Part shown: one piece after another, positions 1 through 6,860 of the stretch
Layout of the letters: each line of letters starts with the position of its first letter
Numbering within the stretch: the stretch's first letter is position 1
Assembly: GCA_035691185.1 (NCBI GenBank)
Contig: DASSJN010000161.1
Span: 1 to 28,975, forward strand
Direction: 5' to 3'
DNA length: 28,975 nucleotides
Source of the DNA: RPQJ01 sp035691185
Lineage (GTDB): Bacteria; Pseudomonadota; Gammaproteobacteria; Steroidobacterales; Steroidobacteraceae
The notes under the pieces: model-generated
Databases searched by the model: none
What the model was told of the DNA's origin: nothing
What the model saw: the letters and a program-made list of their open reading frames with translations, nothing else
Program-made: the position numbers and the translations under genes

Positions 1-14
1 CCCCCGCGCCGGCG

Positions 15-1193
15 TCATGGGCGCGGCCGCGACCGGGCGATCCGCCGGTAGCGATTTGCATTCGCCCGCAGCCATTCCGAGGCGCGCGTCCGGACGGTCT
101 CCGCATTGGGTTCGATCTGCTCGACGCTGCGGCTGCGGGCCACCTCCTGTGCTGCGGCCTTGACCGACACGAGCAGCGGCATCGCGAGCGCGACGCCTGC
201 GACTCCCCAGAGCCAGCCGCCGAACCACAGCCCGAGCAGCACCACCGGCGGCCGGATGTCGAGCCTGCGGCCGACCAGCACCGGCTGCAGCACCTGCCCC
301 TCGAGCGTCGTGAGCAGCAGGTACGTGCCCGCGACCGAGACCGCCTTCGCCACGCCGTCGAACGAAACGAGTGCGACGGCAGTGAGCAGCAGCAGCGTGG
401 TCGCGGAGCCCGCGTACGGGATGAAGTTGAGCACGAACGCCATCACGCCCCAGAGCAGGGGATTCGGCATTTCCAGCCAGTACATCGTCAGCGTCGTGCC
501 GACGCCGAGCACCAGGTTGCTGAGCGTGACGGCGCCGAAATAGCGCCCGAGCTCGCTGCGCACGCGCAGGAAGACCGAGCCGGCGCCGCTCCACGGCGCA
601 CCGGGCGGCCCGTCGCGTCCGAGCGCCGCGATGTCCGTCGCGAGCAGGAACAGCGTCAGGAACAGCATGCTCACGATCGCGATCGCCCATTCCTGCGTGC
701 TCTCGATGAAGCCCTTCGGCTCGACCGCGACCGGCGTCGGCTTCTCGTGCTTCGCCGGGTCCGGTGCCGTCATGCGCTCGGCCTGCGTGGAGACCGACTC
801 CACCTGGGCGATAAACCGGATGACCGGCCGCAGCTTGCGCTCGAGCTGCTTGAACGTGACCGGCGCGGTGTCGAGCCACTCACGTGCCGGCTTCCACGTC
901 GCGCTCACGGCCGCGCCGACCACGGCGAGCAGCACGGCCATCACCAGCGTGGCGGCCACGATGCGCGGGATCCGGTGGCGCGCGAGCAGCTCGACGACCG
1001 GCGACAGGATCAAGGCCAGGAAGATCGCGAACAGCACCGGCACGACGGCCGCTTGCGCGAACTTCAGTGCACCCACGAGCGCGAGCACGGCGAGCAGCGC
1101 CACGGCGCGCGCGGTCCAGGGACTGCGCGGCGGCGGCGCGTGCTCGACCGGCGGCTGCGGTTCGGTCCGCATTTCGTGCCGGGGGATAGCCAT
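15..1193 (-). CDS. AI-2E family (PerM-type) membrane transporter
   Basis: Polytopic inner-membrane protein of the AI-2E/PerM exporter superfamily (392 residues, near the usual 350-400). Hydrophobic stretches are at about residues 27-60 and 70-95. A soluble middle section follows, then a block of helices from about 170 to the C-terminus. It includes the family-typical run with FVLNFIPYAG and the LEGQVLQPVLVGRRL segment before the final helices. Substrates vary widely in this family, so none is assigned. I chose the ATG at 1193 (MAIPRHEM). An in-frame ATG at 1316 has a GGGGGAG upstream, but the added 41 residues are Arg/Gly-rich, unlike a membrane protein, and use codons rare elsewhere here (TTA, CTA, CGA, GTA). 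It lies downstream of plsB on the same strand, 180 nt away with this start. Family call firm; start uncertain. Confidence 0.9.
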   Translation of the reverse strand: MAIPRHEMRTEPQPPVEHAPPPRSPWTARAVALLAVLALVGALKFAQAAVVPVLFAIFLALILSPVVELLARHRIPRIVAATLVMAVLLAVVGAAVSATWKPAREWLDTAPVTFKQLERKLRPVIRFIAQVESVSTQAERMTAPDPAKHEKPTPVAVEPKGFIESTQEWAIAIVSMLFLTLFLLATDIAALGRDGPPGAPWSGAGSVFLRVRSELGRYFGAVTLSNLVLGVGTTLTMYWLEMPNPLLWGVMAFVLNFIPYAGSATTLLLLTAVALVSFDGVAKAVSVAGTYLLLTTLEGQVLQPVLVGRRLDIRPPVVLLGLWFGGWLWGVAGVALAMPLLVSVKAAAQEVARSRSVEQIEPNAETVRTRASEWLRANANRYRRIARSRPRP

Positions 1194-1240
1194 GCCGGCA
1201 GTATTCGGGGCGTCCGTCTCGCTCGCACCCCCTCCGACGC

Positions 1241-1256
1241 GTAGGACCCCTCCTAC
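1241..1256. repeat. short GTAG-type palindrome
   Basis: A perfect 6-bp inverted repeat, GTAGGA then CCCC then TCCTAC, in the leader between plsB and the AI-2E family gene. It resembles the GTAG-headed REP palindromes known from Pseudomonas and Stenotrophomonas, but it is much shorter and I see only one copy. Its presence inside the possible N-terminal extension of the downstream ORF supports that extension being non-coding. Confidence 0.35.
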
Positions 1257-1332
1257 CCGCCTCCACGCGCGCGTCCCGCATTGGCGGCGCAACGAGCAGC
1301 GTAACGTACCTCGCATGCCGCTCCCCCAATTG

Positions 1333-1366
1333 AGGCGCGCCCCGTACGGGCCGCGCCTTCTTTTTT
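1333..1366 (+). terminator. intrinsic terminator-like hairpin, plus-oriented
   Basis: A near-perfect hairpin (AGGCGCG arm at 1333-1339, CGCGCCT at 1352-1358, inner CCCG/CGGG pairs, one C-C mismatch) is followed on the plus strand by TTCTTTTTT (1358-1366). On the minus strand, where both flanking genes run, the 3' side is CAATTG with no T tract. As an intrinsic terminator it therefore faces the wrong way for plsB, though the hairpin could still mark the plsB 3' end. Confidence 0.5.
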
Positions 1367-1373
1367 GGGCGGA

Positions 1374-3833
1374 TCAGCGGTGGACGACCTGCAGGATGCT
1401 GTTGCGGATCTGCTCGTGCAGCACGAGCTGCGCGTCGGAGGCGACGGCCTCGAGGACGGCGGGCACGAACTCGATCTTGCCGTCCGGCCCGATCGCGAGC
1501 ACGTTGCGCTCGGCCAGTCGCTGCACGAAATTGCCGAACAGCGCGCGATCGAAGAATTCGGGCGAGTTCAGCTCGTACAGCATCGCCATGCGCTGCGCGG
1601 TGAGCTGGCACTGGCGTTCCAGCGCCTCCTGCGTGAGCCGCCCCGAACCGGCGCGCAGCAGCAGCGAGATCGCGAGGTAGTACCGCTCGAGGATGGGCAC
1701 CGTCACCCGGGCGAGCACCGAGAGCTGGACCGCTTCGCTCGCCTCGGCAGGCGGACGATGCCACTCGCCGCGGTCCTCCGATGCGGTGATGAGGCCGTGG
1801 TTGAGCAGGTCCTCGAGCAACTCGTCGACGACGCCGGGCAATTCGGCTTCGCTCCAGCGCAGGAAATACTCGTCGGCGACGTACGGGTAGACGCGGCGCG
1901 CGAGCCTGTGCAGGTCGGCGTGCGGCACCGACGCGTTGTTGAGGAACGCGCAGGCGATCAGCGACGGCATCAGCAGCAGGTGCAGCGCATTGTTGCGGTA
2001 GTAGGACGCGAGCACCGCGTCGGCCTCGGTCATCCCGACGACGTCGCCGAGCGGGTGCGCCTGCCGCTGCAGCATGCGCAGCGACTCGCAGTGCCGGACC
2101 ATCGACTGCCCGTCGAGCGGCGTGACCCAGACGCGTGGCGAATACGGCGCCTGGCGCAACAGCGAGGCGTAGAGCTCGAGCTGCCGCACGAGGTCGGCCT
2201 CGCCCATGCTCTGCCGCGGCAGCGCGAGCAGCACCATGCCGAGCAGGTTGACCGGCGTCACGCAGGCGGCCGCGTTGATGCGGGTCATGATCTGGTGTGC
2301 GAGGTCGCGGCAGAGCGGCGCGAGCCACTCGGGCTTGTCTTCGTCGACCGGCTCACCTGCGGTCCAACCCGGCACATACCGCCGCAGCACGGCGTCGAGC
2401 GGCAACGGCTCGCCGAAACTCACGTACACCTTGCCGAACCGGCTGCGCAGCTCGGGCAGGGCCTTGAGCATGCCGAGGATCGATTCCTTCTGCTTGGGCC
2501 GGCCCGACAGTTCGCCCACGTACGTGCCCGCCTCGACGACGCGCTCGTAGCCGAAGTACACGGGAACGAACACGACTGGCCGCGCCGGGTTGCGCACGTA
2601 GCTGCGAACCGTCATCGACAACATGCCGATCTTCGGGCGCAGCAGACGCCCGGTCCGGCTGCGCCCCCCCTCGATGAAGTACTCGATCGAATGGCCGCGC
2701 GCGAGGATCGCGCCGAGGTAGCGCGTGAAGACCGCGGAATACGTGGCGTTGCCGCCGAAGCTGCGGCGCAGGAAGAACGCGCCGCCGCGCCGGAGGAACG
2801 AGCCGATGACCGGCATGTTGAGATTGATGCCGGCCGCGATGTGCGGCACCGCGTAGCCCTTGTGGTAGACCACGTACGACAGCAGCAGGTAGTCCATGTG
2901 GCTGCGGTGGCAGGGGACATAGACGATTTCGCTGCCCTCGTCGACGGACTGCAGGCTCGAGAAATTGGCGAGCTCGACGCCGTCGTAGAGCCTGTTCCAG
3001 AGCCGGCCGAGCACGCCGGACATGAACACGACGAACCAGTGCGAATAGTTCGCCGCGACTTCGTAGGCGTACCCGCGCGCGACCCCGAGCGCATCGCGGC
3101 GCGCGAGCTTCTTCTCGTGCACGTCCTGGCGCACGGCGTCGCGGACGGCTTTCGTGCGCAGCACCTGCGCGACGATCGTGCGGCGGTGCGACAAGTCCGG
3201 TCCGATCGTCGCGGCGCGCTGGTTGCGGAACTGCACGCGCAGCTGCCGCCATAGCCGGCGCGGCCCGCGCGTCATGCCGCGGGTCTCCGCGAGCGAGGGC
3301 TGCAACGCCATCGGCTCGCCGAGCAGCACGAGCAGGTTGCGGCCGTTGAAGGCCAGCGACAGCAGCTTGCGGAAGCGGCCGCCGATATCCCAGTCCTCCG
3401 CGAGCAGCAACCGGAACCACGACCGTTCCCGGTCCGGCGTGCGTCCCCAGAACAGGCTCACCGGGACGATGTCGGCGTCGAACTCGATGTCATCCACGGC
3501 CGCCGTCGTCAGCGCGCGCAAGGCCTCGGGCATGCGCCTGTCGATGCGCTGGCCGAAAAATCCCGTGCGGCGTTCGAGGTACAGCAGCGATTCCGGGGGC
3601 AACCCTTCCGGCCCCAGGGGCTGGTGCGGGTCGCGCAATCCGCGCTCGGCGCAGACGTGTTCGAGCACGGCGAGGTCGACGACGCTGCGCTTTTCGAGCG
3701 CATAGACCACGCGCCGGGGACTGGCGACCCGCGTGCGCAGGTCGTCCGGCAGCACGGAAGGACGGACCCACAGGGCGACCAGCCAGCGCACGAACGGCAG
3801 GGCCAGCCGTTCGAAGGCGGTGTAATCACTCAT
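1374..3833 (-). CDS. plsB: glycerol-3-phosphate 1-O-acyltransferase PlsB
   Basis: Membrane-bound acyltransferase that makes lysophosphatidate from glycerol-3-phosphate and acyl-ACP or acyl-CoA, the first step of phospholipid synthesis. The 819 residues match the size of E. coli PlsB (807). All four acyltransferase blocks are visible: HRSHMD (309-314, the HX4D catalytic motif), GGAFFLRR (350-357), FIEGGRSRTGR (386-396) and VPVYFGYERVVE (about 423-434). A large N-terminal region precedes the catalytic domain and a C-terminal helical region follows, as in the family. The start is MSDYTAFERL: its ATG overlaps the TGA of the upstream methyltransferase gene (ATGA), which indicates translational coupling. 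A longer reading frame runs upstream but is only a shadow of the methyltransferase gene. Confidence 0.97.
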   Translation of the reverse strand: MSDYTAFERLALPFVRWLVALWVRPSVLPDDLRTRVASPRRVVYALEKRSVVDLAVLEHVCAERGLRDPHQPLGPEGLPPESLLYLERRTGFFGQRIDRRMPEALRALTTAAVDDIEFDADIVPVSLFWGRTPDRERSWFRLLLAEDWDIGGRFRKLLSLAFNGRNLLVLLGEPMALQPSLAETRGMTRGPRRLWRQLRVQFRNQRAATIGPDLSHRRTIVAQVLRTKAVRDAVRQDVHEKKLARRDALGVARGYAYEVAANYSHWFVVFMSGVLGRLWNRLYDGVELANFSSLQSVDEGSEIVYVPCHRSHMDYLLLSYVVYHKGYAVPHIAAGINLNMPVIGSFLRRGGAFFLRRSFGGNATYSAVFTRYLGAILARGHSIEYFIEGGRSRTGRLLRPKIGMLSMTVRSYVRNPARPVVFVPVYFGYERVVEAGTYVGELSGRPKQKESILGMLKALPELRSRFGKVYVSFGEPLPLDAVLRRYVPGWTAGEPVDEDKPEWLAPLCRDLAHQIMTRINAAACVTPVNLLGMVLLALPRQSMGEADLVRQLELYASLLRQAPYSPRVWVTPLDGQSMVRHCESLRMLQRQAHPLGDVVGMTEADAVLASYYRNNALHLLLMPSLIACAFLNNASVPHADLHRLARRVYPYVADEYFLRWSEAELPGVVDELLEDLLNHGLITASEDRGEWHRPPAEASEAVQLSVLARVTVPILERYYLAISLLLRAGSGRLTQEALERQCQLTAQRMAMLYELNSPEFFDRALFGNFVQRLAERNVLAIGPDGKIEFVPAVLEAVASDAQLVLHEQIRNSILQVVHR

Positions 3834-4501
3834 CTCGCCGGCAGGCGTCCCGTGACGAGCACGTGGCGGTCGGACACCGTGCGGACTTCGAGACCGCCGA
3901 GACCGCCCTCGTCGAGTTGCGCACGGATTTCGTCGGGCGAGAACGCCGCGCAGAGCGACGCGAAGAAATCGCGCTTGAGCAGGTCGCGTTCGTTGCCGGA
4001 GTAGCGCTCGACGATGGCCCAGGCGGCCTGCTCCGACTCCGGGCGGAACAGGTCCATGACCAGCACCGGAGCCCCCGGCCTGCCCGCGTCGCGCACCGCA
4101 GCCCAGAAGTGCCGCGGTTCGTGCAGGTGGTGCAACAGGCTGTTGCTGATCACGGCGTCGTATTCGGCCAGCGGCAGGGCTGCCCCCGGCAGGATGCCCT
4201 CGACGAACTGCACGCGCCCGCCGAGCGCGGGGGTCTCGTGCAGGCGTTCGCAGGCGAAGTGCAGCATGGCGGCGGAACCGTCGAGCCCGTGCACGACCAA
4301 CCCGGGGTGACGCGTCGCCAGACGCAGCACGATGTCGCCGGGGCCGCAACCGAGGTCGAGCACGGTGCCCGCGCGCAGCTCGGGATACGTCGCTTCGAAA
4401 TACTCGACGAAACGCCGATTCGGTTCGTCGAAGTCGGCCAGCGCGTAGGCGCGTGCCTGCTCGACTTCGTCCATGAGTTCGGGTTCGGGGACGCGCTTCA
4501 C
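3830..4501 (-). CDS. class I SAM-dependent methyltransferase
   Basis: Predicted soluble methyltransferase of 223 residues. Motif I is VLDLGCGPGD (47-56), followed by an acidic region with GLDGSAAML (about 72-80), a post-motif VISNSLLHHLHEP and the PGAPVLVMDLFRPES strand, which is the layout of small-molecule methyltransferases. The substrate cannot be read from the sequence. The GTG at 4501 is immediately beside a 31-nt repeat arm (4505-4535), and no Shine-Dalgarno is visible there. An internal ATG at 4474 (MDEVEQARAY) is an alternative start. The stop overlaps the plsB start by 4 nt, so the two are probably co-translated, which might hint at a lipid or envelope role (inference). Confidence 0.85.
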   Translation of the reverse strand: MKRVPEPELMDEVEQARAYALADFDEPNRRFVEYFEATYPELRAGTVLDLGCGPGDIVLRLATRHPGLVVHGLDGSAAMLHFACERLHETPALGGRVQFVEGILPGAALPLAEYDAVISNSLLHHLHEPRHFWAAVRDAGRPGAPVLVMDLFRPESEQAAWAIVERYSGNERDLLKRDFFASLCAAFSPDEIRAQLDEGGLGGLEVRTVSDRHVLVTGRLPAR

Positions 4502-4504
4502 GAG

Positions 4505-4535
4505 AGTGTCTGGCGGTTAGCGGATAGCGGTTAGT
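4505..4535 (+). repeat. solo arm of the heptad palindrome family (copy 1)
   Basis: Exactly four 7-nt units plus AGT: AGTGTCT, then three units of the R-GCGG-W-T type, followed by CGGA. This is the same 31-nt plan as the arms of the four full copies in the window. No matching inverted arm follows within the 25 nt before the next stop codon, so it looks like a half element. It fills the gap between the small lipoprotein gene and the methyltransferase start, and may have replaced that gene's ribosome-binding region. Confidence 0.65.
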
Positions 4536-4560
4536 CGGATGCGCGTTCCGCGCCGGCGCC

Positions 4561-4824
4561 TCATTCCTCGGCGGGACTGCTTTCGGAGGCTTCGAGGGCC
4601 TGGTCGAGTTCGTCCTTGCGGCCGAGCGTGAGGTCCTCGACGCCGCGCGCCTTGTCCTGCGTCTGGATCATGTCGTCGAACACGGTCTCGTCCGTGTCGC
4701 GACCGAGTGCGCGCGCTTCTTCCTCGTCCTGTGGCTCGGGCGCGGGAGCGCTGCAGGCGACCACGGACAGCAGCGCGAGTGAGGCGAGCGATAATCTGGC
4801 GGCAGCCTTGATCGTGACGCGCAT
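4561..4824 (-). CDS. small hypothetical lipoprotein
   Basis: An 87-residue protein with a lipoprotein signal peptide: positively charged start (MRVTIKAAAR), hydrophobic core and a VVAC lipobox with Cys24. The mature part is short, Pro/Glu/Asp-rich and strongly acidic, with no domain I recognise, so it is likely disordered. It should be anchored to the inner or outer membrane; an Asp at +2 (inner-membrane retention) is absent, since Ser follows the Cys. A GAGGG sequence lies about 9 nt before the ATG. It is divergent from the SDR gene at 4880 and upstream of the methyltransferase-plsB pair. Function unknown. Confidence 0.7.
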   Translation of the reverse strand: MRVTIKAAARLSLASLALLSVVACSAPAPEPQDEEEARALGRDTDETVFDDMIQTQDKARGVEDLTLGRKDELDQALEASESSPAEE

Positions 4825-4879
4825 GCGTGACCCTCGGGGCGGACCCGGGGCACGATTCTAACGCAAGGGAGTTCCGGCC

Positions 4880-5683
4880 ATGAGCGCGTTCTCGAACCTG
4901 GTGGCGATCGTGACCGGAGCGTCCGAAGGCATCGGTCGCGCCTTGTGCCTCGAGCTCGCGCCTCAGCGTCCGCGACTCGTGATCGCCGCACGCAATCGGG
5001 AACGCCTCGAGTCCCTGGCGGAGGAATGCCGTCGCCTCGGGGCGAAGGTACTCGTCGTGCCGACCGACGTCACCGACGAGGGCTCGTGCCGTGCGTTGAT
5101 CGACGCCGCCGTCGCGCAGTTCGGAGGCATCGACGTACTCGTCAACAACGCGGGCGGCACGATGTGGACGCGACTCGACGAGGTCGCCGACCTGTCGATC
5201 TACGAGCGGCTGATGCGGCTCAATTACCTCGGCAGCGTGTACCCGACCTTCCACGCGCTGCCGCACCTGAAGCGCGCGCGCGGCCGCCTCGTCGCAGTAT
5301 CGAGCATGGCCGGGTTGATCGGCGTGCCCACGCGCACGGGGTATGCGGCGTCCAAGCACGCCGTGGTCGGCTTCTTCGATTCGCTGCGCGTCGAGGTCGC
5401 CGACGCCGGCGTCTCCGTCACGGTGGTCTGTCCGGACTTCGTCGTCTCCGAGATCCACAAGCGCGCGCTCGGGCCCGACGGCAGGCCGCTCGGCGACAAC
5501 CCCATGGCGAAGTCGACGATCATGTCCGCGCAGGAATGCGCACGTCTGATGATCGAGGCGATCGAGCGACGCGAGCGTCTGCTCGTGACGTCCCGCCGCG
5601 GCAAGTTCGCGCGCTGGCTCAAGCTGCTCGCGCCGGGACGGATCGACGCGATGGCGGCGAAGGCGATCAGGGAGAAGAAGTGA
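4880..5683 (+). CDS. SDR family NAD(P)-dependent oxidoreductase
   Basis: Classical short-chain dehydrogenase/reductase, 267 residues. The cofactor motif TGASEGIG is at 12-19, NNAG at 89-92, the catalytic Ser at 141/142, and YAASK (Tyr155, Lys159), so all expected active-site residues are present. The C-terminal part with RRGKFARWLKLLAPGRID resembles SDRs of the DHRS7/reductase type with a basic, possibly membrane-associated tail. The substrate is unknown. A good Shine-Dalgarno (AAGGGAG, about 9 nt before the ATG) supports the start. The TGA stop is directly followed by GGAAG and the heptad arm of repeat copy 2, so the gene ends at the element boundary. Confidence 0.93.
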   Translation: MSAFSNLVAIVTGASEGIGRALCLELAPQRPRLVIAARNRERLESLAEECRRLGAKVLVVPTDVTDEGSCRALIDAAVAQFGGIDVLVNNAGGTMWTRLDEVADLSIYERLMRLNYLGSVYPTFHALPHLKRARGRLVAVSSMAGLIGVPTRTGYAASKHAVVGFFDSLRVEVADAGVSVTVVCPDFVVSEIHKRALGPDGRPLGDNPMAKSTIMSAQECARLMIEAIERRERLLVTSRRGKFARWLKLLAPGRIDAMAAKAIREKK

Positions 5684-5686
5684 GGA

Positions 5687-5783
5687 AGCGGTCAGCGGTT
5701 AGTGTCTAGTGTTCAGTGGGAGGCCGGCTGCGCCGGCGGCCACGCCGCCCCGACCAGAGACTAAACACTAGACACTAGACACT
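5687..5783. repeat. heptad palindrome element, copy 2 (between convergent genes)
   Basis: Left arm 5687-5717: two AGCGGTY units, then AGTGTCT, AGTGTTC and AGT. Right arm 5753-5783, read on the minus strand, begins with two AGTGTCT units, then AGTGTTT and a degenerate unit. The arms pair best one unit out of register (16 of 17 nt). The core (5718-5752) is GC-rich and contains CGGCTGCGCCG. Both ends are bordered by TGAGGA, which supplies the TGA stop of the SDR on one side and of the hydrolase on the other. It could fold into a long hairpin in either transcript and act as a two-way terminator (inference). Confidence 0.8.
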
Positions 5784-5786
5784 TCC

Positions 5787-6299
5787 TCACAGGAACTCAT
5801 CGATCTGGAACAGGAAATACGCGAAGTAGTGGTTGATCGCGCGGATCTGGTCCAGCAGTCGGTGGTCGGAGTCGACCACGTGCAGCGTCGCCTTCTGTTC
5901 ACGCGCGAAGCGGATGCTGTTGTCGACCGGGATCACGTCGTCGCGCCAGCCGTGGATGATCGTCGTCGGGCAATGCGCGGGGCGTGGGCTGATCTTCTCG
6001 TAGCCGGGCATGTACAGCGCCGGTGCGAGCAGGAACATGCCGCGCGCCTGCAGCAGGGAGGAGCCGGCCACCGAGACGTACCCGCCCATGCTCGACCCGA
6101 CGAGCACGAGCGAGCCGCGCAGGTCCTTGCAGAACGCCAGCAGTCGCGTGACGCGCGCCTGCGGATCTTCGATGCCGCGGTAATCGACGGATTCGACGTG
6201 GAACCCCTCCTCGCGGGCGATCTCGGCCATCGCGGCAATCTTGTTGCCCCACGGTTCGCTGTCCTTGCCGTGTGAGAAAACGACGTAACGCTCGGTCAT
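5787..6299 (-). CDS. small alpha/beta hydrolase (YqiA/RBBP9-like size)
   Basis: A 170-residue minimal alpha/beta hydrolase. HG near the start (FSHGKDS, 8-14) fits the oxyanion region. The nucleophile motif GSSMGG gives Ser70, HGWRDDVIP supplies Asp120/121 and DSDHRL supplies His146, so a complete triad is visible. No signal peptide, so probably cytoplasmic; substrate unknown. GGAG lies 12 nt before the ATG. The gene converges on the SDR gene, and its TGA stop is the outer end of repeat copy 2. Confidence 0.88.
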   Translation of the reverse strand: MTERYVVFSHGKDSEPWGNKIAAMAEIAREEGFHVESVDYRGIEDPQARVTRLLAFCKDLRGSLVLVGSSMGGYVSVAGSSLLQARGMFLLAPALYMPGYEKISPRPAHCPTTIIHGWRDDVIPVDNSIRFAREQKATLHVVDSDHRLLDQIRAINHYFAYFLFQIDEFL

Positions 6300-6369
6300 C
6301 CGCGGGCCGCTCCAGGAGGGTGCCCGTGCATCTTAGCCTTTCGCGGCCGCCGCTATCGCGGTCCCGGTC

Positions 6370-6735
6370 TCATTCGTCGTCGCGCGCCCAGAGCCACCGG
6401 TCGAGGTCGGCGCCGTCCGCCGCGCCCCAGCCGTGGCGTTCGAGGTCGACCCGGCCGCGCGACGCATCGACACCTTCGGCGCGGAGCAGCCGGATCTGGC
6501 GTACGCGGGACGGCGAGCCCTCCGGGAACGCGATGCGACCGCCGGCCGCGACCACGCGTTGCCAGGGGACCGGACTGCGCGGCGGCAGCGACGAAAGCAC
6601 CTTGCCGACGAGTCGCGCCTGGCGCGGCAGGCCCGCTCGCGCTGCCACGCTGCCGTAGGTCGTCACGCGACCGCGCGGGATGCGCGCGACCACGGCGAGA
6701 ATCGCCGCGGCGCGCTGCTCCGGACCGACCGTCAT
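6370..6735 (-). CDS. atl: alkyltransferase-like protein (ATL, MGMT fold without Cys)
   Basis: A protein of 121 residues homologous to the C-terminal domain of O6-alkylguanine-DNA alkyltransferase. The helix-turn-helix region with IPRGRVTTYGSVA (about 19-31) and the active-site loop are clear. The loop reads VPWQRVV, with Trp58 where the methyl-accepting Cys of PCHR normally stands. That substitution defines ATL proteins, which bind O6-alkylguanine lesions and hand them to nucleotide excision repair rather than repairing them directly. The ATG at 6735 follows an AGG; a GTG at 6744 is an alternative. It is divergent from the oxoprolinase gene, with repeat copy 3 between the two starts. Confidence 0.9.
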   Translation of the reverse strand: MTVGPEQRAAAILAVVARIPRGRVTTYGSVAARAGLPRQARLVGKVLSSLPPRSPVPWQRVVAAGGRIAFPEGSPSRVRQIRLLRAEGVDASRGRVDLERHGWGAADGADLDRWLWARDDE

Positions 6736-6749
6736 CCTGGCCACAGGGC

Positions 6750-6852
6750 ATTGGAAAGTGTTCAGTGTCTAGTGTCTAGTAGGAAGCCGAGTGCGTCACG
6801 CAGCGGCGCAGCCGCCTTCCGACTGAACACCAGACACTGGACACCAGACACT
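6750..6852. repeat. heptad palindrome element, copy 3 (between divergent genes)
   Basis: The right arm (6822-6852, read on the minus strand) has four units alternating AGTGTCT with GGTGTYC, plus AGT. The left arm has a degenerate first unit (6750-6756), then AGTGTTC, two AGTGTCT units and AGT ending at 6780. The stem extends inward through AGGAAG/CTTCC, and the core holds GGCGCAGCCG. Unlike the copies at gene ends, this one sits between two start codons; its right end is only 8 nt from the ATG of the oxoprolinase gene, so it makes up that gene's 5' leader. Confidence 0.8.
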
Positions 6853-6860
6853 CTTCCCCG

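Noticed and set aside
15..1316. AI-2E family protein starting at the upstream ATG (1316)
   Set aside because: A GGGGGAG precedes it, but the extra 41 residues are Arg/Gly-rich, use rare codons and include a short palindrome; a shorter start fits the family.
1365..3254. 629-codon plus-strand ORF antisense to plsB
   Set aside because: Low-complexity Arg/Ala/His-rich translation with no recognisable domain, opposite a complete PlsB with all four motifs.
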